From Pleurotus ostreatus/Saccharomyces cerevisiae fusant (Eukaryota; Opisthokonta): a stretch of 64,000 bases of DNA. Below, one piece after another: positions 22,272-33,657 of the stretch. The translations under genes and the position numbers were made by a program. Each line of letters begins with the position of its first letter. The first letter of the stretch is position 1. The stretch covers positions 52,260 to 116,259 of the forward strand of contig JAMQCK010000056.1 in NCBI GenBank assembly GCA_024196135.1. The letters run 5' to 3'. Below the pieces are notes generated by a model. The model worked only from the letters and a program-made list of their open reading frames with translations, ran no database searches and was not told the DNA's origin.

Positions 22272-24106
22272 CTAAAGGTAGGGGTCCCAAGAGTACAAGT
22301 CGAAACCTCCGTCTATCAATTCCATCCTATCCATACCCCCCTCACGCCAGCATGTCGAGACTAGCCCGCGCCACATAGTATCGGACGGGTTCTTCGGCCC
22401 ACCAATGACTACTCTATGTTGCAACATAGCCGGTCGAAGGTCGATGGCAAGCAGAATGATGTGTTGGCGATGCGGGTCCAGCGCAAGAGCTTCCGACGTG
22501 ATGAGATCTTGATTATTGTATAGATACTCGTAGGCAAGAGCGGCGCCGAAGTGCACGTCGCGCATAGTTGTCTGCCCTGCGAAAAAAGGTTTAGAGGCAG
22601 GTACTAGAGGACAGGCACGAAGGCTTACTGCCGTCCGCGTAAAGGCACTGCTGGCGGTGCTCTTGCCAATGTGCGCGCTGACATTCGGCGGAGCAGTACC
22701 ACGCTCCTCGACACGCACATGCGCGCATGTGGGGTCTACGCGTATTCGACGCGTTCGTGCACTGCACATACGATCAATTAGCGCCTCAGCCGATATGCAA
22801 AGCAGGGTTAACTCGCCAGCTGTTCGAGCGAGCACCGCTTGTTCCGCGCCTTCCAGTCTTCGCCCGCTCTCCGATGCACGGCGATGCGAGCGTCATAAGC
22901 GGTCAGAATATTAGCCATCGCAGGATGCGAGGGCGCAACTCGACGCAGCTCGGGAATCAAGTGCGCGTTGTTGCGCTCGAACGCATCTAGGACACGCCAG
23001 AACGAGAAGCCGTCCTGCAAGCTCTTCCCCGTAGGGTCGAGGATCAGGATGGTCCCCGTCTGGCTCGCCAAGAGGCGAAAGAATATGAGGAAGACGCCGT
23101 CGTTGAGGGACCATTCGAGGGCTTTCTGGTTTCTTGATTTCGTCCATATTTCCGCGAGGTACATGAGGCAGAGGCCCGGGGCACCGCAGTGCGGGTTGTT
23201 GGCGTAGCCCTGCAAGGCAGTAACGAGGGCTCGAATGACGCTTCTAGGGCAGGAAAGCGGCGCGAGTCCGGGTACAGAGGTGAGGTTGCTTGCGAAGCGG
23301 AAGAGCTCGAGCGCTGCTTGTTCCTGCGCTGGTCCTTCAAATAGTGTGGCATACCGGGCGATGAGGCGACACATACGGCGCGGTCGGTTCTGCTGCCTCT
23401 GCCGTATCGCATAGGCAACGTCGTCGGCGATGTCTATGCGGGATGTTTTCTCGCCGGAGAAGCCATCGAAAGCGAACTTGTAGAGCAGCTTGACGGTCAG
23501 AGCTGCGGTGGCTATTGACGGGCGTTTAGCGTAACGAAAGAGGTTGGTCCATAGATCCGTCACGTAAAGGAGGACGTGTGTGGAGAGCAGGTACTCGCGC
23601 ATCTTCTCGACGCCGCCGTAGAGCCGTGGCGTGCACAAGCCGGTCAAGGTGATGATGATGGGGTAGCAAATGGTCATATGTTCCATTGGCACGTCCTCCT
23701 CATCCTTCTTCACGTTCCCGTTCATGGGATGCACGAAGTCGAGCCACTGTAGGACGACAGGGACGTAGGAGAGCAGGTGCTGGTAGACGACGGTTGGGTC
23801 TGCAGGAGACTGAAGGTTGTCCAGGTCCATGCAGAGCGCGCCGAAGTACAACGCGAGCGAGCGGATGACGTTCGCGATCTTGGGATCCTGTGGATGGAGG
23901 GGTTTGTCTGCGGGATTGCGCAGGGGAGGTTTGCCATCGAGGTCGATGAAGGGGCGGCCGCGACGGAAGAGACCGTCAAGTTTGTTTAGCAGTACGCGTT
24001 GGTGGGCAGGATCTCGGTTTTCCTTCGAGCGAGTGCTGTCGTTGATTGCAGCCGTGAGCTGGGCTATCTGCTTTCTAGACTCTGCTATGCCGATAGCGCG
24101 CGCCAT
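22272..24106 (-). CDS. MYND-type zinc finger protein, copy 3 of 5, with a GC-AG first intron
   Basis: Exons 24106-22817, 22761-22629 and 22576-22272 give 575 residues. The N-terminal part is of the copy 4/5 type (KLDGLFRRGRPFIDLDGKPP, LDFVHPMNGNVKK, AYDARIAVHRRAGEDWKAR). The finger reads RCSLEQL, then CTNASNTRRPHMRACACRG followed by AWYCSAECQRAHW and HRQQC. The first intron can be joined in frame only with a GC donor (CTG|GCGAGT), acceptor GTGCAG and a GCTAATT branch-like site. With no splicing, the frame ends three codons later and the zinc finger is lost. The tail (MRDVHFGAALAYEY, DLRPAMLQHRVVI) is intact. It is transcribed in tandem with copy 2. Confidence 0.83.
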
Positions 24107-24685
24107 GTCGGTATAGGGGGAGATATGTTCAGACTAGATGGAGGCGAGGAACAACAAGCGAACGATCCTTCCTTGACAGGCAGCCGAAGCCTGGCGCGTG
24201 TGAAGCCTACGCCGTCACCGTCTTCGTCCCCGCGGTCTTTTCGTTTCCCAGTCATTTTCCAGACTGCACACCATCGCTTCCGAGAACCGCGATCATATTT
24301 CTAGCAAGTACATGTCCAGTACCTAAGGAGGCCAACCGAAGAGTATAGATATATCGTAAGCGTTCGTCAAGCAGCAAGGGGGAGGGGTTAGCGCGTGCGG
24401 GGTCAACGATGCCAACAAGGGAGTCCTTCCACAGTCGTAAGTATCGGGTGTAGAGTAAGAGAAAGTAAGGGCAAAGCACAGCGGTGGGCGGGGCGGAGGC
24501 GACGAAGCATGCACAAGGAACGAACACGTCGTAAGGAATAAATGAACGCGCCGTCCGCCACACACCCGGGCAATGCATCGCACAGGCTAGCTGAGCGAGA
24601 GGGTGTAGAAAAGAAAGTAAGTAAAAAGTACAACGACCGCGGATTCAGGATCATAATCATAACATTGACAAGCCACAACCACCGC
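24107..24685. other. Intergenic region between MYND copy 3 and the membrane protein gene
   Basis: 579 bases holding the copy 3 promoter and the 3' flank of the next minus-strand gene. The shared promoter block of copies 1 and 2 is not found here. Short open frames lack known motifs. Confidence 0.5.
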
Positions 24686-26138
24686 TTACTCGCCCCACCA
24701 GCGCTGCGGAGGGCGCGAGGGTGGTGCGCGCCCGCGGGTGGGGGGAACGGCAGCATAGTACTCCTCCTCTTCCTCGATGACTTCTTCCTCGGGATGATGT
24801 GTGTACTCCTCGTGGATGATGTCGACACTGGTGGTCTTGGGTGCAGAACCGGTCTGCATTTGCACCGGTGACTCGGGGGCAGGGAAGGCGACTTTGCGGG
24901 TGCCGGCAGGCGGGGGGAGAGTGACGGTCTGGGTGGCGGTGGCGGTTACAGTCTGATACTGGATCTCGGTCTCCGATACAATGACTGGTGGCGGAAGTTC
25001 ATGTTGGACCTGCTGCTGGATGATCTGGAGAGCGAGTCAGCACGAACTTTGACAGGGCTAAGAGGGATGCAGGAGAAAAGAAATATGGGAGCTCCTCAAA
25101 CACCACGCGCCGGCGCAGACGCGTCGGTCACAAATCACGAGCAGACGGGACAGCGTTACAACGCGATCGGACTCCGCGATCGAATGCTTCCGCGGAACGC
25201 GGTCACGCCCTGGCGCGACGCGTGGTATGTGTGGAGGAGCGAGGGGACGAGGGGGACAATAGAAGCGAAAGACACCGTAAAGTCCCCCAAGCCCGGACTG
25301 AGGGAGGCGAGTAACGCAATGGGAGTTTACGGACTGGAGTTCATTGACATCGCGTACCCCCCTCGTCTCAAAGCTCTGAACGGCGCTGGAGTGGTGGCGC
25401 TACCTTGGGTCTCCGCTTGCCCTGCGGCTCATAGAAGTACTCTTCCTCGACGGTCTCCGCGGGCTCGCCAGCGTTCCCGAGACGACTGTAAAGACCTTCA
25501 GACGCGTGGAAGTATGAGTGTGGGAAGCTTACGTACATGAGTTGCTCTGTGATCCAGCTCTCGCGGCGGGAAGCATCGTGTTCCCGACGGTTGACGACCT
25601 CCTCACGCTTGGAAATGTCCCTCTCGCGCTCGGCGACCTTGAGTTCACGGTCGATGATGTCGTCGATGCGCGGGCTATGCCAGCCAGGCGGAGTGAGCGA
25701 GTCCTCTTTGATGACCTCCTTGACCACGGTCTGCGCCGGAAGGGGAACGGTCTCGTACACCGTCGTCGGCACGCAGGGTGCGCAGGCCTGAGGAACAACA
25801 CCACCGGGGGCACCGACGAGGAGCTCTGCCTCGCGACGGGCAACCTCTGCCTCCCGCTGAGCGACGGTGTGCTCGCGGGCGATGAGCTGCTGAGCACGCT
25901 TGGGGTTGAGGTAGCTCAGGACGCTGGTCGTTTGCTTTTCTTCGCCAGTAGCGCCACCACCGGTGAGTGGTGAGGTGCCGCCCGGCAGAGAGAGCATGAC
26001 GGCCAGGACCGCAAGGATGAGGGAGAGGACGAGGAGGAGAGTCGTCGACGAGATGGTGCGGTGATGGTGGTGGGAGTGCGAGGAGCGCTCGCGCGACCGG
26101 TGTCGGTCACTGTGGTGGGATGTGGAAGGGTGGGCCAT
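24686..26138 (-). CDS. Single-pass membrane protein with charged coiled-coil
   Basis: The start is the ATG at 26138 (MAHPSTSHHSDRHRSRERSS) and the stop is the TAA at 24686-24688. A basic His/Ser/Arg-rich N-terminus is followed by one hydrophobic segment at about residues 33-53 (TTLLLVLSLILAVLAVMLSL). Then come a heptad-like region (REHTVAQREAEVARREAELL; RELKVAERERDISKREEVVN) and a Tyr/Glu/Pro-rich end finishing RPPQRWWGE. Exons include 26138 to about 25550, a short one ending at 25404, and one starting at 25024. The intron at 25025-25403 (379 nt) is far longer than its neighbours'. The topology suggests a type II or ER/plasma-membrane protein. I recognise no named family. Confidence 0.68.
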
Positions 26139-26542
26139 CCTGACGCTGCTGCAGTTTGTGAGTGTCTGGGGAAGTACGTGTCGATGCGAGACGTACCTAA
26201 CCGATGAGCTGGGCGACAGAGAAGTGGCGGGGTTTCTGTGGGGGCGTAGGATAGACGTGGTGGAGGAGGGGAGAGGCGTGTCTGGCGTCAGGGACGTTAT
26301 CTTCGGTCGTTTTTTCGCGTGAGGTCGTCAAAAATCGGGTTCGGTGTGTCGCGGTGGTGGTGGGGTGGAGGAAGGACGAAACGGGAAAACGAACCAAGTT
26401 TTTATCGTTTATCGGCCTCGTGTTTACGTCACATCCACCGTGACTCACGCACACGTGCATGTGACCGGTGCGCGGACACGTGTCACACTCGCCCATTGTT
26501 CTCCTCGGCCGCGATCGGTGCCGCGTCTTTGTTCTCACCACG
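26139..26542. promoter_or_regulatory. Divergent promoter region with two CACGTG motifs
   Basis: 404 bases between the start of the membrane protein (minus) and the NUR1-like gene (plus). CACGTG occurs at 26452-26457 and 26477-26482, within 100 bp of the NUR1-like ATG. Function is inferred only from motif and position. Confidence 0.4.
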
Positions 26543-27857
26543 ATGTCGCTTCGGAGGCACCTCGCGTACAAGAGCCAGGGAAATGCGGCACACTTGGACG
26601 ACGACGAGGAGTCGCCTGCCGCAAGCCCGTCGCGCAGCAGGATGAACGGCCCACCGGTCACGCCGGCGCGCAATGCTCGGCCGTCCATAGGCCTCTACAG
26701 GTCGCCCGCGTCGACCCCCTCTATCGCGTCATCCATCCCCTTTGACTGGGATGCCGCGCGCTCTCACAAGCCTGCCCCCTACGGCACGCCACTGCGCAAG
26801 AAGACCTCCGGAGTCGGTGGCGGCGCACCACGCAAAGCAATCGTTCGCAAAAAATCGCTGTATACGAGGTGCGCTTGCGCGCCACTAGCTTTGTCAAGTG
26901 GCTAACAATTTATAGGATACGGGACATCCCCAGCCGCATTGCTTTCGAGTTTACGCAGTTCCCCAACAACGTCCCACTCCCCTCACACCAAACCTCTGCG
27001 CGCATCCTTGGCGGCCTGCTGCACTTCCTCCACCTATGCGTCCGCGTCAGCCAAGGCCGCGCCGTCCCCGACTCCGAGTTCGGCTGGGAGGACATGTACG
27101 CCGAGGACACCGGCGCAAGCTGGTTCAGCTGGACAGTCCCCCTCACGCTCCTCCTGCTCGGCGCCGCCATCCTAAACGCCATGTACCTCTTCACGCGCGT
27201 GAAGATCTACCGCCTGCATCGGCGACAAGACCCCGTCAGCTCGCCGAACGCAAAGTACGTGTCCGAAGAGCTCGACTTTGAGCCACTCGAGGCGCCCTCG
27301 ATCAAGGAGCAGCTGTGGGGCGCGTTCACGAAGAGCTTCCGCTGGCTGCTGGGGATGAAGCCGAAGGCAGCGGCAAAGACGAGGACGGCGACGCGAATAC
27401 TGCAGATGGAGGTGTGGACGCCGGGGGATGTGGAGACTTCATTGTTCTGCGTGTACTCCCCAGTGCACGCGCTGTTGTGGATGCAGACGGGCTCGTCGAA
27501 TTGGATTATGATGTTCGCCATCATGGCCTTGGTTGGCTTTCAGGTTCGCTGCTTCCCCTCCGCTGATAGTGCATCATTGACCCAGTCGTCCAGCTTCACG
27601 CCCTATGCCGCTCATTCAAGGCCCTTGTCAAAGACAAAGAAATCATCGCCGCCGAAGTCATGCACGAGTACAACGAAGGGGTACGTTCATGCTTTCCTCC
27701 TCTTTCTCGCATCCTTTCTCCCCTCTTCCCTCCCTGGCGAACACCCCACTGACTCCTTACTCAGTTTGTCTACCCTCGCGTCAACCCCATACGCAAGGAC
27801 GCCGCCGTCATGACCCACCAATCGGAGATGGTCGACCCCTGGGAGGATTACTATTGA
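26543..27857 (+). CDS. NUR1/Mug154-like nuclear rim membrane protein (DUF2418)
   Basis: The start is the ATG at 26543 (MSLRRHLAYKSQ) and the stop is the TGA at 27855-27857 after EMVDPWEDYY. The N-terminus is basic and Ser/Pro-rich with KKSLYTR just before the first intron. The next exon holds IRDIPSRIAFEFTQFP and two hydrophobic segments (WTVPLTLLLLGAAILNAMYL; SNWIMMFAIMALVGFQ). It ends with VMHEYNEG, then FVYPRVNPIRKDAAVMTHQS, resembling the conserved end of the DUF2418/Nur1 family. In yeasts Nur1 is an inner nuclear membrane protein that tethers silent chromatin with LEM-domain partners. That role is transferred by family resemblance only. Two or three short introns are present. Confidence 0.68.
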
Positions 27858-28617
27858 TTGGCTTCGCTGCGCTGATGATTGATTACTCGGGCATGCTCGA
27901 CCAACAATCATGCGCGCGCTCAACCGACGCCCATACACCCCCGACTACCGCTCATGGACGCTCAGGCAATGCTGATGCCTCGGACGATTGTCTACCCCAT
28001 ATTACTTACCTAACTATGATTCCAGCGACACCCCCATCCCATCTGCATGCCCCGACCCCGACAACATACTGTACAGTACGTCCACAATGCTCACCATGCC
28101 TCTAATGCACATCGTATTGCTCTTTCTGTACACCCCTCGTGCTGGACTGGACTTCCCTCGTGTTGCACTGAACGTCCTCATGTTGCCCTTCACGTACGTC
28201 CCCTACTGCGCTTGACATGCTCATCTCCATAGACTTGCTTCTCTCCGTGCATGTCATGGACAACCGCAAGTACGTGTTCGACCTGACCCTTGCAACTGAC
28301 CCTCTCTCCCACGCCGCAGGAGGATCCGCCAACATGAGTGCCGGTAGGCTTTCGTCATGGCGGAATCCTAGTAAGCTCTTGACCCCTTGACCGGAGCATT
28401 CTATAGGGAAGGCCTTGCGTGCGCACTCCGTCGGACCGTCGCTGCGAGAGCGGGGCGCGTGTTATCCTCACGTCTTTCCTCCCTCCTGCGCTCACTTCAG
28501 CGCTGTCTGCAACCCGGTCCGGGCAGTAGACCAAGGTGAGTCTGGCCCTCGACTTCGTCCTCAAAAAGCCTTGCTCACGCATCTCCTCAGCTGAAGTGAC
28601 GCCCTTGACCTGATTCA
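27858..28617. other. 760-bp intergenic region
   Basis: It lies downstream of the NUR1-like gene and upstream of the gene at 28618. No coding exon could be linked in frame to either neighbour. The sequence has many short overlapping frames without motifs, and no repeats were seen. Confidence 0.45.
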
Positions 28618-30080
28618 ATGGACGACCTCGCCCCTGATGCGCCACCCATCGCGCAGAAGCGGAAGCCTCTCCTACAGGACGATGACGAGGAAGAATCGCC
28701 CCGCAAACGGCCGGCGCCCTGGAAGCCACCCCTCGACAGTGGCTGGCCGCGGAGAGGACGTGGTGGTGGTGCTTCGCCTGCAAGGCGTGGCGGTGACTTT
28801 CAATGTGGAGGACCCGTCGCGAGCAGAGGTGGACGCCGAGGGGCTGGTCTGATGGGTCGACGCGGTGGTGGTCAGAATGGCTGGCGAGGCGATGGGCATG
28901 CCGACGGCGCCACTGGATCTCGCGCGTCCAGCTCAGCATGGGGATCTGGCATGGACGTCGACGAACCCGCGCCACCTACCTCTCTTCAACAGTCTCCTAG
29001 AGCCGCGTCGAGTGGCAGCAACCAACCTCAGTCGCGCGCTCCTTCCTTGGCGGCGCCGTACACACCGAGCAGGAGCGCATCCGCAAGCCACGCCTCGGTC
29101 GATGCAGCAAATGACCCGGACAATGCAAGCGCCACGGGCAGCACGCTCGAGATCACCGACACCATGATTGCGCGGATGTGCAACCCTCCCAGTGCACCGC
29201 CTGTCGACCAGACCTTCGTCGACCATCTTACCGAGTACGTCGTCACATTATCTTCCGAGATTACAAGCTGATCATGTCGTCCAGCCTCCTCACCCGTGCC
29301 GTGCGCCTATCCGACCGAAACCATCGTCTAGAAGACGAACTCGAGCTCCGAAAGCGTTTGCAGTTGCGGGCCTCCTCCGATGCTCGAATGGAGAATGCGG
29401 AAGAGGGAGAGATAGTGATGAGTCCGACGCCACCCTCTATGCAGCAATCGCATACCGAGCAGACGCTGAGGCAGCTGAAGGAACGGTACGCCGTGATCTT
29501 GGACCAACTAGCCTCCTACCCCGCCGCCCTCGCATGTCCAGACGATGTCACGAAGGAGGGCTTGAAGTACGCACAGGGATTGCTCGCGACGGGGAAGGGG
29601 GTGTTTGCGCTCTACGAGGAGCGGATGTGCCAGCAGGAAGCGCAGAGGGTACGACTGGACGCGCGGCGGATACGACAAGAGATGGAACGCGAAGTTCAGG
29701 ACACTACACGCGAGTTCAACTTGGCTATGCGCGCGGTGAGCATCTTCCTTGAGTGCTTCAGGACCTCATTTCTGACGGTCCTGTCTCAGTTGCTGGAAAA
29801 TAATGAGCACAGTGCATCGCTAACTAGTGCTCTCGACGCCCTTGATTCAGACGAGAAGCAGCGAATCCTATGCCGCCGACTTCCAGTTCAGCGGACCCGT
29901 CAGGTGGACGACGTTATTGCGCTATGCGTTGACTGCGCGCTGAAGAAGGTAGGTGCTAAGAAAGATGTAGATGAGTGGACTACGAAAACCAAGGTCGAGC
30001 TTTGCGAGACGAGAAGATCTGTCGAGGATCAGCTCGAACGGCGCCTGCATGCCATCCTCAATCAGGTGGTTTTTGGTTAA
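28618..30080 (+). CDS. Hypothetical protein with Gly/Arg-rich N-terminus and helical C-terminus
   Basis: Start ATG 28618 (MDDLAPDAPPIAQKRKPLLQ), stop at 30078-30080 after ILNQVVFG. Three exons join in frame: the first intron starts GTACGTC near 29236, and the second (GTGAGC ... CTCAG, about 29738-29790) splits LAMRA from LLENNEH. The N-terminal 100 residues are RGG-like (WPRRGRGGGASPARRGG), which often binds RNA. The middle is Ser/Ala/Pro-rich and acidic. The C-terminal ~250 residues are predicted helical (LLTRAVRLSDRNHRLEDELE; LRQLKERYAVILDQLASYP). I do not recognise a family. It could be a nuclear or RNA-associated protein. Confidence 0.7.
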
Positions 30081-30312
30081 GCAGATAGATAGAATACGTA
30101 CTGCATTCATGATCCCAAAGTGTCAAAGGGACAGTGTATAGAGGCGTCGTGGACGTGGAACCATAAATTGATGAATCAGTGAGATTCAGCATTGATGTGG
30201 CATGCCACCCAAGCGCGCAATTGATGCTAGATGGGGATAATTACATTGTTCTTGCTTCCGCGACATACGACCGCATTCTGTCCCGAACTCTGATAGGCTC
30301 TACCTCTCCCCA

Positions 30313-33125
30313 TGGACGTCAATCGAAAGAGACGGGTTCGCTGTCGCGCAAGTATTCAGACGACCCCCGCAAAGACCGCAAGCTTACAATGACAGTAGTA
30401 TTTTCACCCCGATGGCAACCCCAAGGGCGAGGGGTGCAGCAAGGGCGCCTTCTGTACCTTTCAGCATCCGGATGACCCGGGCTGGGAGGACGCGTATCTC
30501 GCGCGTTCCTTTGTGAACAAGTCCCGAAATCTTGCGTCCGAGGGCTGGGGGAACAGCGACCGACGAAGACCCTCGCCACCCAGACGGTCGTCCCCACCAC
30601 GAAGATCCTCGCCACCTCCATACAAGTCTGCACGACCTCGTTCGTCCTCACCACCCTCAGGCGTGCGGCCACGGTCCCGCATACCCTCCTCATCCAGTCG
30701 CCGAGACGACACGCCGCCCCCGCGTCACCGATCGCGCGACCGCGACATGGATGTGCGCGTAGGTCAGAAACGCCCCCGCAACGCGTCCTGGAGTCGCGAA
30801 CGCAGCTCAAGCCCGCGCAGGGGACCTCGCTACGATGACGCTCGATCGCGCGAAGGTCGGCGCCGGAGTGGGAGCAGAGGGAGGGAAAGAAGTCGCGAGA
30901 GGACCCGGACGCGTACAGACGAGCGGGAGAGGAGCAGGGAGTCGCGGCGAAGGGAGGAGAGTGGAGGCCATCCCGGCGCTCGACCGCCAGATAGGACGCC
31001 AAAACGCGAGCCAGGGCCCGAACCGTTGCTCAAGCGTACGCCGCAAGCACCGGCCGCGATGCGGAAGGCCAGCTGGGGTACAAGGTCCCCGACACCTCTC
31101 TCACGACGAAGCTCTTTCGCTACGCCAGGCGCGGCCTCCTCCTCCCATCGACTGGACACCGCAGAACGACAAGCCCCGTCCTACCCTCCCTCCTCCGCGT
31201 CCATCACGTTCCCTCCTCGCGAGAAACTCCCCTTACTCCCTGAATATCAACTACTCATCCAGGTGCTCGAGGAAGAAAGGGAGAAGGGTAGGCTACGCCC
31301 CTTACTCTCCAGCATCGCAGTGCGGTTGCTACAACGCGAGCCTGACCTGTACCGTCGGACGAAGACCAAGGATCTCGCAGAGTACATCGCTCGGGCGATC
31401 TCAGCGGGCATCATCACGCGCAACGGGCTCAACATCTCCCTTTCGGACAGACACGTTCTTCCTCCAGCGTCAGCTCTGTCGACTTCGACATCTGGAACAC
31501 CAGCAACTGCTGTACCGCCTGCCCCTGCGACCATGCCTCCACCTCCACCTCCCACTTCGGCACCTCCGCCACCATCTAACCCTCAACTACCACCTGTCCC
31601 CATTTCCACATCGCCTGCGGCACCACCCTCCACTGCTCAAGCGCCGCATGCTTCGACGTCCTCATCCGTAGCGCCTCCAGGTGCACCTCTTTCATCACCG
31701 AAGCCATCGGTCGAGAGGTCTCGTCAAGAAACAATCGTCTCCCTCGACTCCATTCCTCCTCCACCACAGCCACCGACCCTCTTGTCTACCCTGGCCTCGG
31801 GGTCAGTGAGCACCAATCTTGACCCCCAAGCATGGGACGACCGAATACAGTGAGTCTACCTTCTCCCATGACATCCCAGAATCTAAGAGATGTGCAGGCG
31901 CATATCGGAGTACTTGCGCGCGTCGAATGCATACACCAGAGCCGACAATGGCATAGTCGCTTCACGAATGTATCGAACACCGGGCACTACCGACCCACGC
32001 TCACCTGGCAATCTCGCCCAGCTGTCGAAGCACAAGGCAGAGCTCTTCAGCAACCGCGACAAGGCCTTGTCCGCCGTCGCTGAGCAACGCATATGGCCCA
32101 TCGATCCACGCACGGGCCCCTCGGAAGCGCAAGAGAAGCAGCGCGCCGAGGCCCTCGACGAACTCGCCGCCTTTGCGAAAGCAGTGTCCGACCTTTATGA
32201 GCTCATGACGGACGTCTTCGCGCGACACAAGAAGCAGATGGAGCAGGAGCTCGAGGATGCGAAGGCGGAAGAAGAGGCCTCGCGCAAGCGATCGCGCGAG
32301 GACGAGGAGGTGCCCGCTGGACCGGAGCAAGAGGTTGCGGACATACTGTCGAGGCTCGAGCTTGAGACACGCGAGATGAAGGCCAGTTTCGCGGACCAGG
32401 AGGCTGAGATCCACGAGGATGTGGACAATCAGGTCCTGGAGCTCTGTGATGCGCTTGGGGCGCCCGAGACTATTGACGTCGACGAGCCCGTGGACGACGA
32501 GGACGTGCCGACCCCGGAGGAGCGCACCGAGGAGCAGATGCACGACATGGAGCGGCTCGGCAGGAACGTTGTCGACGTCGCGCAGACGCTCGCGTCCAAC
32601 GAGGGAGCGCACGAGGTAGCCATCAAGCAGCGCGACGAGATTGCGAAGCTGCGCGCGGAGGTCGCGGAGTTCAACCAGGAGACGCCGGAGCTACAGAGGG
32701 AGCTTGAGGAACTCACGGCGCGGCAGGCGAAGCTCGAGGAGGAGCTCAGTGCGCTGGTCCTGGCATTCGAGGCGCACGTCATGCGGCACCCACCTACGCC
32801 GCCGCGATCGCCGATGCACCAGCCGACGTCGCTGTTGGAGGTCCCTGGCTATCTGTCGCTGGAGCGGACAGACGAGGACGTGCCTGCGCCGATCGAAGAG
32901 GACATCGCGCAAGAGGTGCGCGCGCGGTTGATGCCGATGCTGAAGAACGCGCGAGACGAGGTTGGCCGGGCTTTTGCTTCCCAGGGTACGGAGTTGGTAG
33001 GCACTGTCAAGCCGCAGCTGGCCAAGGTCGTGCGCGCCATGGAGGTGATGGCGCAGGTGGAGGCCGCGTCCGTCCGCCCTGCGCCTACTGCCCCAATGGG
33101 CGTCTGGGGCGCCCGTCCGGCATAG
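30313..33125 (+). CDS. CCCH-type zinc finger, RS-rich and coiled-coil protein
   Basis: The proposed first exon begins at the ATG at about 30313 (MDVNRKRR) and is spliced to TATTTTCACCCCG near 30398; this 5' join is tentative. A CCCH-like motif follows, NPKGEGCSKGAFCTFQHPDD (C-x5-C-x3-H; the first Cys is uncertain). Next comes an Arg/Ser-rich region (RGRERSRERTRTRTDERERS), a leucine-rich helix (LPEYQLLIQVLEEEREKGRL), a Pro-rich block and then, after an intron at about 31852-31898, RISEYLRASNAYTRADNG. The last ~330 residues are long coiled coil with acidic stretches (IDVDEPVDDEDVPTPEERTE). The stop is at 33123-33125. CCCH plus RS composition suggests an mRNA-binding nuclear protein. The exact family is not known to me. 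Confidence 0.7.
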
Positions 33126-33657
33126 CGTCTTATTCTTTTGCGTGCCAGTCACATTGCCATCCTTGCTTTCTTGTTTACCCTTTGCTGTCTGTTCTTGCTT
33201 TGATATCACTTGCTTCTTGTTCCTGCGTTCTCATATGCTCCACTAATCTGTCCACCCTATCTACCACTTCTTGTCCCTCCCATACTGTGTAACGAAATAC
33301 TATCATATAGGTATAGATTGTCACAGTTGAAATCCAGAACACGTGAACGTGGGAAGTCTAAAGAACGTCGCACGTGCAGATCGGTGGCATCACGGCAAAG
33401 CTCTTTCCTGGTTCCAACCCTCATCATCCCACAGGCCCTGTCTTCGACCTCTTTGAGGCATCATTGTTCATCCTGAGTAGATCATAGGCTCTTTTGTCTA
33501 TCCAAGCAGTGCAAGAACACCAACGTAGCATTTGTGTGGCATCTGTTGTTTGTTTGCACCATTGGATGGTCATAGAAGCATAGTTGGCTGCATATAGTCA
33601 CAAGCGGTCCTTCATCCTTACCCTTCTGTCCAAAAGTATCATCTCAGTTAAATCAGT
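33126..33657. other. Intergenic region upstream of CLP1
   Basis: 532 bases. The first ~130 bases are T-rich and are probably the 3' UTR of the preceding gene. No gene or repeat was recognised. Confidence 0.5.

Noticed and set aside
32001..32612. Leu-rich minus-strand frame (203 codons) opposite the coiled-coil exon
   Set aside because: Antisense of a Glu/Lys-rich coiled coil normally reads as Leu/Phe/Ser-rich; no independent evidence.
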